A DNA stretch of 64,000 nt from Oceanidesulfovibrio marinus (lineage in GTDB: Bacteria; Desulfobacterota; Desulfovibrionia; Desulfovibrionales; Desulfovibrionaceae): positions 992,001 to 1,056,000 of the forward strand of contig NZ_CP039543.1 in assembly GCF_013085545.1 (NCBI RefSeq). Reading direction: 5' to 3'. Positions 27,519 to 35,824 of the stretch are shown here, one piece after another. A program made the position numbers and the translations under genes. The notes beneath the pieces are model-generated. The model was not told the DNA's origin and made no database searches. It saw only the letters and a program-made list of their open reading frames with translations. Position 1 is the stretch's first letter. Every line of letters starts with the position of its first letter.

Positions 27519-27545
27519 GGCCGATCCGGAAAGTCCGGACCGGCC
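27519..27545 (-). other. hairpin in the leader of the PEP-synthase-like gene
   Basis: An 11-bp stem (27519-27529 with 27535-27545, one wobble) and a 5-base loop lie between the pyruvate-carboxylase-like stop and the PEP-synthase-like start. On minus the following bases are TTCCGTATCCC, only weakly T-rich, so it is at best a leaky terminator or a leader structure. AAGGAGGAGG lies 6 bases before the ATG at 27426. A TTGACG hexamer nearby on minus could be a -35 element for an own promoter. Confidence 0.5.
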
Positions 27546-27618
27546 GCTTGAGTTCATGATATATTCATGTAGCTTTTTCGACTCGGGTTCGTCAATTCTC
27601 CGTCGAAATCGAATCGTA

Positions 27619-30600
27619 TCACAGAGCCGCTTCCTCGCCCAGTCTCTCGCCACAATGTGGGCAGTATCTGCAGGCCACATCCATCAACGGCTTCTCGCAG
27701 GTGGGACACGTCACCGGTGCGGCTTCCAGCTCCACGATGAGCTCGCCGCCCTTCACCGGCACCATCTGCCTGTCCTCCGAGTACTTTGCTGTCTTGAGCA
27801 CCCGTTTCACGTGCCCGTCCACGGGCGCCAACACGGCCTTCTCCTGCTTCATGATGGAGATATTGAATATCTCTTCGCCCTTCTTCACCATGTCGCCGGG
27901 GCTCACGTACATCACCCAGAGATCACCGGTGCCCGGAGAGCCCATGTGGTACGGGTTGTTGGGATCGGCCATCTCCAGGCCGCCCTCGACGTGGGACTCC
28001 ACCTCGCACACCTTGACCTCGTAGTCCAGGATCTCGCTGTCCAGGATGTAGCGCACGATGCTCATGCCGCGATCGTCCGGGCGCGTGATGCGCAGGACAG
28101 TCATGCTGTGCGGCTTGCCGGCCGAGTCGTTGAACTGCACTTCCTTGCTGATCTCGGCGCCCTCGAACCACACGTCCAGAGGCAGACAGTTCGGGTTGCC
28201 GAACTCGTTGTGGAAACGAATGGTGTTCAGCGCATCGCCCGGATGGTTCAGGTACATGACGAACTCTTCTTCGCTGGGCTCGCGCTGCAGATGGCCGCGC
28301 AATGCCTCGCGCTCCTCCGTGAGGTCCATGTCCTTGAGGAACTCCAGGGGCGAAACCTCGGTACGCTTGGCCAGGGCCTTCTTGTAGTCGCGGCCAAAGG
28401 CGCTGCGGTAGACCCAATCCGGCGGGAACCCCAGGGGCAGCCGGCCGTACTTGCCCAGAAGCAGATCGCGGAAGGCGTCGTTGGCGTCCTGGTAGATCAT
28501 CAGCGCAGGCGCCTTGCCGTCAGGGTCGATCTCCTGGGTCGGATTGTTCACCACGCCGTCCAGCACGTCCAGCAGGGTCAGCACCTCTTCCTCGCCGCCG
28601 CGCTGGTATGCGGATGTCACGGCCAGGAAGGCCGTGTTCCAGGTGACCTGGGAGCCGGGCGTTACGTCGTGGTAGCGCACGATCTTCCGCGTACCGGCCA
28701 AAAAGCGCAGCATGTACGGCAGCAGGTGGATGTAGCCCTGCTTCATGGCCCCTTCCTGGGACGAGGACGTAGCGCCGCCGGGCATGGCGTGCTCCACCAC
28801 ATCGTAGTCGATGCCCTGGAAGAACGGGGTGCAGTAGCGATCGTAGTACGGCATGATCTGCTTGAGCACGAAGTTGGCCTGGCGAATCATGCCCTTGTCC
28901 AGATTGGTCTTCAGGCCGAGCTCATCCTCTATATATGCGGCCGTAGAGAGCACGTCACCCTGGCCGTACCAGCGCACCGTGGAGCCGATGGCCGTGTCCA
29001 CGATATGCGCGCCGGCCTCTGCCGCGGCGCCCACCGCCGGCACGAACAGGCCGTCCGTGTAGTGGCGATGGTAGTGCAGCACCAGGTCGGGCCACCTCTT
29101 GCGCAGAGCCTCCACCAGGGCGCGGATGAACCGCGGCGGGCACATCCCGGCCATGTCTTTGAGGCCCAGGATGATGCGCTTGGACGCCTCGGTGGTGTTC
29201 ACGCCGGCCACGTCGCCCACCATGCGCAGGATCTCCTCGGTCACGCCGAGGTAGTGGTCCACATCGAAGCCGCGCGACCAGGACATGGAGAGCGCCGGCT
29301 CGAAGATGTTTGCCTTGGAGTCCAGCACGACCTCGGCGAATGAGCGCATGTTCTCGATGTGGTTGAGGAAGTCGAAGCAGCGGATGATGTCGTAGTGCTC
29401 GTTCACCATCTCGCCGGTCAGCCGCATGATGTTCTTGGGCTGTGGCTTGTAGCCGAGCACGTTGGTGGAGCGAATCAGGATCTGCTTCAGCGTCTTGGGC
29501 GCGAACTCGTTCCACTTCTTCCCCTCCGTGAAGGGGTAGGTCATATTCGCGAGCATGGCCACGTGGAAGTGGGCGCCGCCGCCATTCTCCAGAGAGAAGA
29601 AGCGGCAGTTGTCCAGGTACGGGCCCATGACCTCGTCTTCGGCCAAGCGGAAGCGGTTGCCGCTGTTGGACTGCGTGATGTCGCGCGCCGTGGTGTCCGT
29701 AAAGTGGGTGTAGCCGGAGTCGCGCACGAAATCGAGGATCGCCTTGCGGTCGCCGCGGGGATACGGCGTGGGATGATCCTTCACGTCGAATTTGGGCTGC
29801 ACGATCTCGTACTTGGGCATGCGCGGCGTATCGCGCGAGCGGTACTCCCCGTACTTGATGTGCGGGTTGTAGCCCTTGGCCGTGATCTCGGCGATGAGGC
29901 GCGAGAGGCGCGTGGATTCGGTCTCCACGTCCAGATAGTTGTAAATCTCCGGATGCTCCGCGATGAAGGCGGTGTTGTACTCGCCGGCGCGGAACACGGG
30001 ATGCTTGATGACCTGGCGATGGAACGGGATCGTGGTCTTGATGCCGCCGATGGTGTACTCGCGCAGGGCGCGGTTCATCACGGCCAGGGTCTTCTCCCAC
30101 GAGGAGCCCATACTGATGAGCAGCGATCCTGCCGAGTCGTACTGCGAGGGGAACTCGTAGCCGGCGGCGATGCACGAATCGAGGCGCACGCCGGGACCGC
30201 CCGCCGAGATATACCGGGTGATCAACCCGGAGTTGGGCGCGAAGTTCTGCTTGGGGTCCTCGCAGTTGATGCGCACCTGCATAGCGTGCAGCAGCGGTTT
30301 GGTCTCCTCCTCGTTGAAGCGCAGCTCGCCGTCAAAGGCGATGGCGATCTGCTCTTCCACCAGGTCGATGCCGTAGCGGCTTTCGGTAATACCGTGCTCC
30401 ACCTGCAGGCGGGTGTTGGCCTCGATGAGGTACGGCTCGCCCGTGGAGTCCACCAGGAACTCCACCGTGGCCAGGGAGTAGTAGTCCACGGCCTTGACCA
30501 GCCGGATGGAGTACTCCTTGAGCCGTTCGCGCAGCTCCTGGGTCATTCCCGGCCAGGGCGAAGGCGTGATCTCGATGAGCTTCTGGTGATTGCGCTGCAC

Positions 30601-31323
30601 GGAGCAGTCGCGTTCGTCAAAGGCGAAGACATTGCCGTACTTGTCGGCAATGACCTGAATCTCGATATGCCGGATGTCCGTGAGCATCTTTTCCACGAAC
30701 AGCCGGGGGTTGCCAAAGGAGGCCTTGGCCATGACCGAGGCTTTCTCGAAGGCGCTCTCAAGCTCTTTCTCGCTGTGCACGGCAAAGATGCCGCGGCCTC
30801 CGCCGCCGCCTTCCGCCTTGAGCATGATGGGGAAGCCGATCTCCTGGGCAAGGCGGCGCGCCTCGGGAATGTCCACGGCGCCGTTGGAGCCGGGCACCAC
30901 AGGAACGCCGAGCTCCTGGGCAAGCTGCCGCAGGGCGACTTTGTTGCCCAGCTTGCGCATGGGCTCGGCCCATGCACCGATAAAGCGGATGCCCGCCTCG
31001 TCGCAGAGCTTTGGAAAGGCCTCATCCTCGGAGGCGAAGCCCCAGCCGGGGTGGATGGCCACCACGCCGCGCGCCTTGGCTTTGCGAATGATGAGCTCGA
31101 TATCCAGATAGGCGCGGGGATCTTTGCCCAGCAGCAAAAGCTCCTGAGCGCCGGAAGTGGAGGGCGAGGTTTTGTCCACCTGGGTGGCGGTCATAATCGG
31201 GATGGCGTCGAATCGCTCGTAAATAGAGCGCAGGATGCGGCGTGCCGGGATGCCCCGGTTGGCAACCAGAATGGGCTTGCCCTTGATCTCTTCCTGGACT
31301 TTCTGGAAAGACTTGATTGACAC
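27619..31323 (-). CDS. pyc: divergent pyruvate carboxylase with C-terminal zinc ribbon
   Basis: A 1234-residue biotin enzyme. The biotin carboxylase half shows ILVANRGIPARRILRSI, AIHPGWGFASEDEAF, KAEGGGGGRGIF, DERDCSVQRNHQKLIEI and EANTRLQVEH, so the catalytic E/N/R are kept. The carboxyltransferase half has TTARDITQS, QILIRSTNVLGY, FDFLNHIENM, GLKDMAGMCPP (carboxylated Lys) and HYHRHYTDG (metal histidines). The biotin acceptor is Lys1159 in IMKQE, in place of the usual AMKM. Unusually, the protein ends in a zinc-ribbon-like CPTC...C..CPHC tail (Cys1206, 1209, 1218, 1221, 1224), not present in ordinary pyruvate carboxylases. Where standard enzymes have MSGMTSQP this one has TVRWYGQG. Likely product is oxaloacetate from pyruvate, but the substrate is not proven. 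Confidence 0.88.
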   Translation of the reverse strand: MSIKSFQKVQEEIKGKPILVANRGIPARRILRSIYERFDAIPIMTATQVDKTSPSTSGAQELLLLGKDPRAYLDIELIIRKAKARGVVAIHPGWGFASEDEAFPKLCDEAGIRFIGAWAEPMRKLGNKVALRQLAQELGVPVVPGSNGAVDIPEARRLAQEIGFPIMLKAEGGGGGRGIFAVHSEKELESAFEKASVMAKASFGNPRLFVEKMLTDIRHIEIQVIADKYGNVFAFDERDCSVQRNHQKLIEITPSPWPGMTQELRERLKEYSIRLVKAVDYYSLATVEFLVDSTGEPYLIEANTRLQVEHGITESRYGIDLVEEQIAIAFDGELRFNEEETKPLLHAMQVRINCEDPKQNFAPNSGLITRYISAGGPGVRLDSCIAAGYEFPSQYDSAGSLLISMGSSWEKTLAVMNRALREYTIGGIKTTIPFHRQVIKHPVFRAGEYNTAFIAEHPEIYNYLDVETESTRLSRLIAEITAKGYNPHIKYGEYRSRDTPRMPKYEIVQPKFDVKDHPTPYPRGDRKAILDFVRDSGYTHFTDTTARDITQSNSGNRFRLAEDEVMGPYLDNCRFFSLENGGGAHFHVAMLANMTYPFTEGKKWNEFAPKTLKQILIRSTNVLGYKPQPKNIMRLTGEMVNEHYDIIRCFDFLNHIENMRSFAEVVLDSKANIFEPALSMSWSRGFDVDHYLGVTEEILRMVGDVAGVNTTEASKRIILGLKDMAGMCPPRFIRALVEALRKRWPDLVLHYHRHYTDGLFVPAVGAAAEAGAHIVDTAIGSTVRWYGQGDVLSTAAYIEDELGLKTNLDKGMIRQANFVLKQIMPYYDRYCTPFFQGIDYDVVEHAMPGGATSSSQEGAMKQGYIHLLPYMLRFLAGTRKIVRYHDVTPGSQVTWNTAFLAVTSAYQRGGEEEVLTLLDVLDGVVNNPTQEIDPDGKAPALMIYQDANDAFRDLLLGKYGRLPLGFPPDWVYRSAFGRDYKKALAKRTEVSPLEFLKDMDLTEEREALRGHLQREPSEEEFVMYLNHPGDALNTIRFHNEFGNPNCLPLDVWFEGAEISKEVQFNDSAGKPHSMTVLRITRPDDRGMSIVRYILDSEILDYEVKVCEVESHVEGGLEMADPNNPYHMGSPGTGDLWVMYVSPGDMVKKGEEIFNISIMKQEKAVLAPVDGHVKRVLKTAKYSEDRQMVPVKGGELIVELEAAPVTCPTCEKPLMDVACRYCPHCGERLGEEAAL

Positions 31324-31466
31324 TGTCTTCTGTCTCCTTGGCGGGGTATGACATAGCGCTCAATTGGCGCACCTGTCGGGCGGCGCGGTGCGCACCATAC
31401 GACGGCTCCTTCCCGTGGAGCCGGTCTGTTGGGGTTCTCGTCAGGGGCGCGCTGCACAGGGGTGCG

Positions 31467-32456
31467 TCAGGATTCGAGGGGGGTCAGCTGCGCCGATGAG
31501 AAAGTCTTCTCACCGTCATCAAATGCGATGCGGATAGCCCCGTGAACAGTGAGCCCTACTATTGTTCCTGCACGTTTGTCAAAATCCAAGTGCTCTTTTG
31601 GCGATGATTCGTGCCATACGGAAACTGGCCGCCCTTTCCAGGCCAGACGCGCCTCGGCGCGCTCCACCACCTCGGCAGCGCTCCATTTCGCGAGCTCCTC
31701 GTAATGCCTGCGCGCCGCCGGAGCCACGGCCTGCCACAGCGCCAGCGGTCCGGCGCGGCGCTTGGTGGGGTCCGGGTCCTGCACCAGACATCCAGCAGGC
31801 ACGGCGTGGCCGTCCCGCAGCGTCTCGGCCGGGGGTGTCTCGTTCAGATTCACGCCGATACCAGCGATGAGCACGCCACCGCGCTCTTCCAGTAAGATGC
31901 CGCCCACCTTGAGGCCCCAGCCCCTTTCGCCCACCGGCCGGCCCTCGCACTGCATGAGCACCAGGTCATTGGGCCACTTGAGCTCCAGCTCGATGCCCAG
32001 CTCGGAAAACGCCTCGGCCAGGGCCACGCCCGTGACGATGGATGCCAGCTCATCCCCCGGCCCTGCAGGCGAGGGAATCCGCCACCCCACGTACATGTTG
32101 CCCTCCGGCGAATGCCAGCCGCGGCGAAGCTGCCCACGGCCCGCCCACTGGCTGCCTACGATGACGGAGTCCCACTCCTGCAGGCCGCCGGACGCGCCCA
32201 GCTCCCGGCCGATATCCAGGGCGGAGGAGGCGGCGGAAAAGAAAAGAATCGCCGGACCGCCGTCGTCCTTGTTCACCTCGCTGACCATGCAGCTACCCGG
32301 AACGCCGGGAGGGCACGGCGCGTCGTCCCACATGGCCAGCTCCACCAGATCGTGGCCCCAGCCGTCCGGCGGAGCGGTCCAGTCCAGGGGCTTCGCAATA
32401 TCCTTGATCGGTCCGGCCGCCTCGGGCGTTTCTGCCTGCCAAATGTATACGGGCAT
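31467..32456 (-). CDS. birA: biotin--[biotin carboxyl-carrier] ligase
   Basis: A 329-residue ligase that activates biotin with ATP and attaches it to the acceptor lysine of carboxylases. The signature GRGQLRRGWHSPEGNMYVGW (near residue 106), LKWPNDLVL and LKVGGILLEERGGVLIAGIGVNLN are clear. There is no N-terminal helix-turn-helix domain, so it is the non-repressor type. It is 143 bases upstream of the pyruvate-carboxylase-like gene, same strand, and that carboxylase is its obvious substrate. An N-terminal region of about 85 residues before the catalytic core is not typical and is unassigned. It is divergent from cca. Confidence 0.9.
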   Translation of the reverse strand: MPVYIWQAETPEAAGPIKDIAKPLDWTAPPDGWGHDLVELAMWDDAPCPPGVPGSCMVSEVNKDDGGPAILFFSAASSALDIGRELGASGGLQEWDSVIVGSQWAGRGQLRRGWHSPEGNMYVGWRIPSPAGPGDELASIVTGVALAEAFSELGIELELKWPNDLVLMQCEGRPVGERGWGLKVGGILLEERGGVLIAGIGVNLNETPPAETLRDGHAVPAGCLVQDPDPTKRRAGPLALWQAVAPAARRHYEELAKWSAAEVVERAEARLAWKGRPVSVWHESSPKEHLDFDKRAGTIVGLTVHGAIRIAFDDGEKTFSSAQLTPLES

Positions 32457-32547
32457 TGTCTCGTCGCTTTACCTTGAATGTTGTCCTGGCCTCCCAAAGG
32501 AGGAATTTGGCCCTTCCGGGACCGCCGCGCGCATGCTAGGGGAGCGC

Positions 32548-33699
32548 ATGCGACTCTATCTTGCAGGCGGCGCCGTCCGCGACATGCTCCTGGGCAGACC
32601 GGCAGCCGACCGCGATTTCGTCTACTTCGGCGAGGAGGCCGAGCTGCTCCAACGCTTCCCCGACGCCAAGCGCGCCGGCAAATCCTTTTCCATCTTCATC
32701 CACCGCGGCATGGAGTTCGCCCCGCCGCGCGGCGCCACCATACACGAGGATCTTCTGCGCCGCGACCTTACCGTGAACGCCCTGGCCATGGACGAAGACG
32801 GCAGGCTCTACCTGCATCCCCGCGCCGCCGAGGACCTCGCGAACCAAGTGCTCCGGCCGGCTTCGGACCGCTCCTTCACCGACGATCCCCTGCGCGTGTT
32901 CCGCGGCCCACGTTTTCTGGCCAAGCATCCGGACTTCTCGGCCCATCCGGAGCTCGTATCGGCCATGCGCCAGGCGGCGGAGGACGGCCTGCTGGACGGC
33001 CTGGACGCCGAGCGCGTGGGCGCCGAGGTCATCAAGACCCTGAACGCACCCAGACCCGGCAACTTCCTGCGGCTGCTGGCAAAGGCGCATTGCCTGGAAC
33101 CATGGTTCCCGGAGCTTGCCGGCACGGACGACATCCCGGCAGGCCCCCTGCCCTTCCATGACGAGTCGGTGCTGGAGCACACGGCCCAGTGCATGGACCG
33201 CGCCGCGTCGCTCTGCGCCTTTTTCCCGCAGGCCGAGGTCCCCACCGCGGTGTGGATGTCGCTCTGCCACGATCTGGGCAAGGCGTCCACCGATCCGGAG
33301 CTCTGGCCCAAACACTACGGCCACGAAGGCCGCGGCGAGGAGTCGGCAGCGGCTCTGGCCGACCGTCTGCGCCTCTCCAACCGGCTGCGCAAGGCCGGAA
33401 CCGTGGCCTCGGCCAGGCACATGACCATGGCCCGCTACGCCTCCCTGCGGCCCGGAACCCGCGTAGACATGCTCGACGCGCTGCACAGGGACCGCCTCGT
33501 GGAGGAGATGCTCGTCACCGCCGCGGCCGACGGCGACATTCCGCCGGACGCCGCGCTGTTCACCGCCGTCCGCCAGGACCTTTCGCGAATGCTTGCGGTG
33601 CATCTGCCGTCGGAAGATCAGGGTAAGGGCCCGGAGAGCGGAGAAAAGCTGCGGAGCCTGCGCTGCCAGGCGCTGGCGGAGTCGGACTCGTCCCTCTGA
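32548..33699 (+). CDS. cca: tRNA nucleotidyltransferase / poly(A) polymerase family
   Basis: A 383-residue nucleotidyltransferase that adds or repairs the 3'-CCA of tRNAs. The opening RLYLAGGAVRDMLLGRPAADRDFVYFG holds the GG...D-x-D catalytic motif. DLLRRDLTVNALAMDEDGRLY and the neck TDDPLRVFRGPRFLAKHP follow. The C-terminal HD-type hydrolase domain has HDESVLEHTAQCM, LCHDLGK and HYGHEGRG. The ATG at 32548 is preceded by AGGGGAG; an ATG 15 bases earlier would place that inside the gene. It is divergent from birA with about 90 bases between starts. Confidence 0.92.
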   Translation: MRLYLAGGAVRDMLLGRPAADRDFVYFGEEAELLQRFPDAKRAGKSFSIFIHRGMEFAPPRGATIHEDLLRRDLTVNALAMDEDGRLYLHPRAAEDLANQVLRPASDRSFTDDPLRVFRGPRFLAKHPDFSAHPELVSAMRQAAEDGLLDGLDAERVGAEVIKTLNAPRPGNFLRLLAKAHCLEPWFPELAGTDDIPAGPLPFHDESVLEHTAQCMDRAASLCAFFPQAEVPTAVWMSLCHDLGKASTDPELWPKHYGHEGRGEESAAALADRLRLSNRLRKAGTVASARHMTMARYASLRPGTRVDMLDALHRDRLVEEMLVTAAADGDIPPDAALFTAVRQDLSRMLAVHLPSEDQGKGPESGEKLRSLRCQALAESDSSL

Positions 33700-33747
33700 A
33701 AATAAGCACACCAGGCAATAAATCAACGAGCCCGGCCAGAATTTTCC

Positions 33748-34590
33748 CTACCGCGGTATGCTTTCCAGAAACCGCTCCACTGCCACGGCGTAGTCATCGC
33801 CCATGACCAGAAAGAAATCGTTGTGGCCGCCGGCCAGCTCCAGGAACGTCTTGGGCTCGTGGGCCGCCTCGAACAGGGTCCGCCCCATGTCATAGGGCAC
33901 GGTTTCGTCGGCCGTGCCATGGGCGATGAGCACGGGCACGCGCACCCGGCGCAGGTGCTCCAGGGTGGCCATCCTGGTCGATGCCAGCAGCCGCACCGGC
34001 AGGAAGGGGTACATCCGCTGACCCATGTCCGGGATGGAGGTGAAGGCGGTCTCCAGCACGAGGGCGGCCACGGTCTGCTCGTCGGCCAGGCGCGCGGCCA
34101 CGGCTCCGCCCAGGGAGCGGCCCCAGGCTACCACCCGATCCGGCTTCGCGCCCTTCTCCAGCGTCAGCCAGCGGTAGGCGGCGCGGGCGTCCATGGCCGT
34201 GCCCTCCTCCGTGGGCTTGCCGCCGCTTCTGCCGTAGCCGCGGTAGTCGAAGTAAAGCATGTCGATGCCCAGACCGCGCAGGATCTTCATGGTGTCCAAC
34301 CGATGGGAGAGGTTGCCGGCGTTGCCGTGGCAGAACACCCCGGAAAGGCCGGCGCCGCCGCCCTCGCCTTCTCCGGGAATGAACCAGGCGTGGATGGACG
34401 TGCCATCCTCGGCGGTCAGGGTCAGATCCTCGAAGGGTAAGCCAGCGTCCGTGGGATCGGCTTCGAGCTCGGCATGGGGATGGAACACGAGCCGCGGCTG
34501 CATGAAATGGACGAGCACGCAGACAGCGGCGTACAGTCCGATGAGTGCGAGAAGTATCTGCATGGGCATTTGAATGGCGCGACGCTTCAT
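33748..34590 (-). CDS. alpha/beta hydrolase, membrane-anchored
   Basis: A 280-residue hydrolase of the BEM46/ABHD13-like type. An N-terminal transmembrane helix (ILLALIGLYAAVCVLVHFM) is followed by the fold core: GVFCHGNAGNLSHR (oxyanion loop), YFDYRGYGRSGG, AWGRSLGGAVAARLA (nucleophile Ser in G-x-S-x-G), PVLIAHGTADETVP (Asp) and AGGHNDFF (His). The catalytic triad is complete. Substrate unknown; family members are esterases or depalmitoylases. The ATG at 34590 has a poor Shine-Dalgarno. It is the only minus-strand gene between 32548 and 63838 and is convergent with cca. Confidence 0.88.
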   Translation of the reverse strand: MKRRAIQMPMQILLALIGLYAAVCVLVHFMQPRLVFHPHAELEADPTDAGLPFEDLTLTAEDGTSIHAWFIPGEGEGGGAGLSGVFCHGNAGNLSHRLDTMKILRGLGIDMLYFDYRGYGRSGGKPTEEGTAMDARAAYRWLTLEKGAKPDRVVAWGRSLGGAVAARLADEQTVAALVLETAFTSIPDMGQRMYPFLPVRLLASTRMATLEHLRRVRVPVLIAHGTADETVPYDMGRTLFEAAHEPKTFLELAGGHNDFFLVMGDDYAVAVERFLESIPR

Positions 34591-34798
34591 TCCGGGAGGT
34601 CGCCTTCCGGGCCAAAAGTATTCACAAGCCGCAAAAAAATCCCTAGGATGCAACTCCGTTCCGAGTTCGGAGCGGCTGGGGGCCTGTACATGAGATAGGG
34701 TCCTTGTCTGTAACTGTTCCGTGTACGCTGCTAGAGGAAAAACGCAGGAAAGAAAAGTGCGAAACGGGGCAAACGGCGCCTCGCACATGGGGGAAACC

Positions 34799-35719
34799 AT
34801 GCGACTGCTGACCCGCTCAGACTTCGACGGCCTGATCTGCGCCGTGCTTCTTAAGGAAGCAGGCATTATGACGGAATGGAAGTTCGTCCACCCAAAGGAC
34901 CTTCAGGACGGCGTCATCGAGGTCGGCCCCAACGACGTGCTGGCCAACGTGCCGTACGTGCCAGGCTGCGGTCTGTGGTTCGACCACCACACCAGCGAGC
35001 AGGAACGCCTGGACAAGAACATCACCTTCGAAGGCATGGCCGAGCCGCTGCCCTCCTGCGCCCGCGTGATCTGGAACTACTACGGCGGGGAGGAGACCTT
35101 TCCCAAGCGTTTCAACGACATGCTCGCCGCGGTGGACAAGTGCGATTCCGGGCAGCTGGACGAGAAAGACATCCTGGACCCCACCGGCTGGGTGCTGCTC
35201 AGCTTTGTGATGGACCCCCGCACCGGTCTGGGCCGCTACCGCGACTACACCATCTCCAACTACCAGCTCATGGAGCGGCTCATCGAGCACTGCCGCACCA
35301 TGGACATCGATGAGATTCTGAGCCTGATGGACGTGAAGGAGCGGCTGGAGCGCTACTTCGCCCACCAGGAGCCGTACAAGAAGATGCTGCGCGACAACGC
35401 CCTGGTGCGCGGATCGCTGGTGACCATCGACCTGCGCGAGCAGGAGGAGATATTTGTCGGCAACCGCTTCATGGTCTATGCCCTGTATCCCGAGTGCAAC
35501 CTCTCCCTGCGTATCATCTGGGGCCTGCGCAAGATGAACACGGTCTTCACCATGGGCCGGTCTATCCTTAACAGAACCGCCACCCTGGACGTGGGCCGGC
35601 TGATGCTGCGCTTTGGCGGCGGCGGCCACCGCGCCGTGGGAACCTGCCAGGTGCCCAACGAAGAGGCCAACACCGCCCTGGAAGAAATTCTTAAAGCGGT
35701 GGACAAAGAGAACGACTGA
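34799..35719 (+). CDS. DHH-family phosphoesterase
   Basis: A 306-residue protein of the DHH/DHHA1 superfamily (exopolyphosphatase, NrnA and RecJ relatives). The first metal-binding motif is RSDFDGLICAVLL and the namesake motif is WFDHHTSEQE near residue 60. AAVDKCDSGQL follows as a further ligand segment. The DHHA1-type ending GGGGHRAVGTCQVP closes the protein. Substrates could be oligonucleotides, cyclic dinucleotides or polyphosphate; this subgroup is not assigned. The start at 34799 follows GGGGAA. A GGG-run start 12 bases earlier (34787) is less likely. Confidence 0.9.
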   Translation: MRLLTRSDFDGLICAVLLKEAGIMTEWKFVHPKDLQDGVIEVGPNDVLANVPYVPGCGLWFDHHTSEQERLDKNITFEGMAEPLPSCARVIWNYYGGEETFPKRFNDMLAAVDKCDSGQLDEKDILDPTGWVLLSFVMDPRTGLGRYRDYTISNYQLMERLIEHCRTMDIDEILSLMDVKERLERYFAHQEPYKKMLRDNALVRGSLVTIDLREQEEIFVGNRFMVYALYPECNLSLRIIWGLRKMNTVFTMGRSILNRTATLDVGRLMLRFGGGGHRAVGTCQVPNEEANTALEEILKAVDKEND

Positions 35720-35824
35720 CGTATATGCGCCCCATGGGGCGACACGTCGTCCGTTTTCCCGTATTGTGATCCGAGCGCGCCACGAGCGCGCTCTCCTTCA
35801 TTGTCCTCAACCAACGAACACTAT

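Noticed and set aside
31762-32547. An upstream extension of cca by about 260 codons.
   Set aside because: It lies opposite birA, and the good Shine-Dalgarno is directly before 32548.
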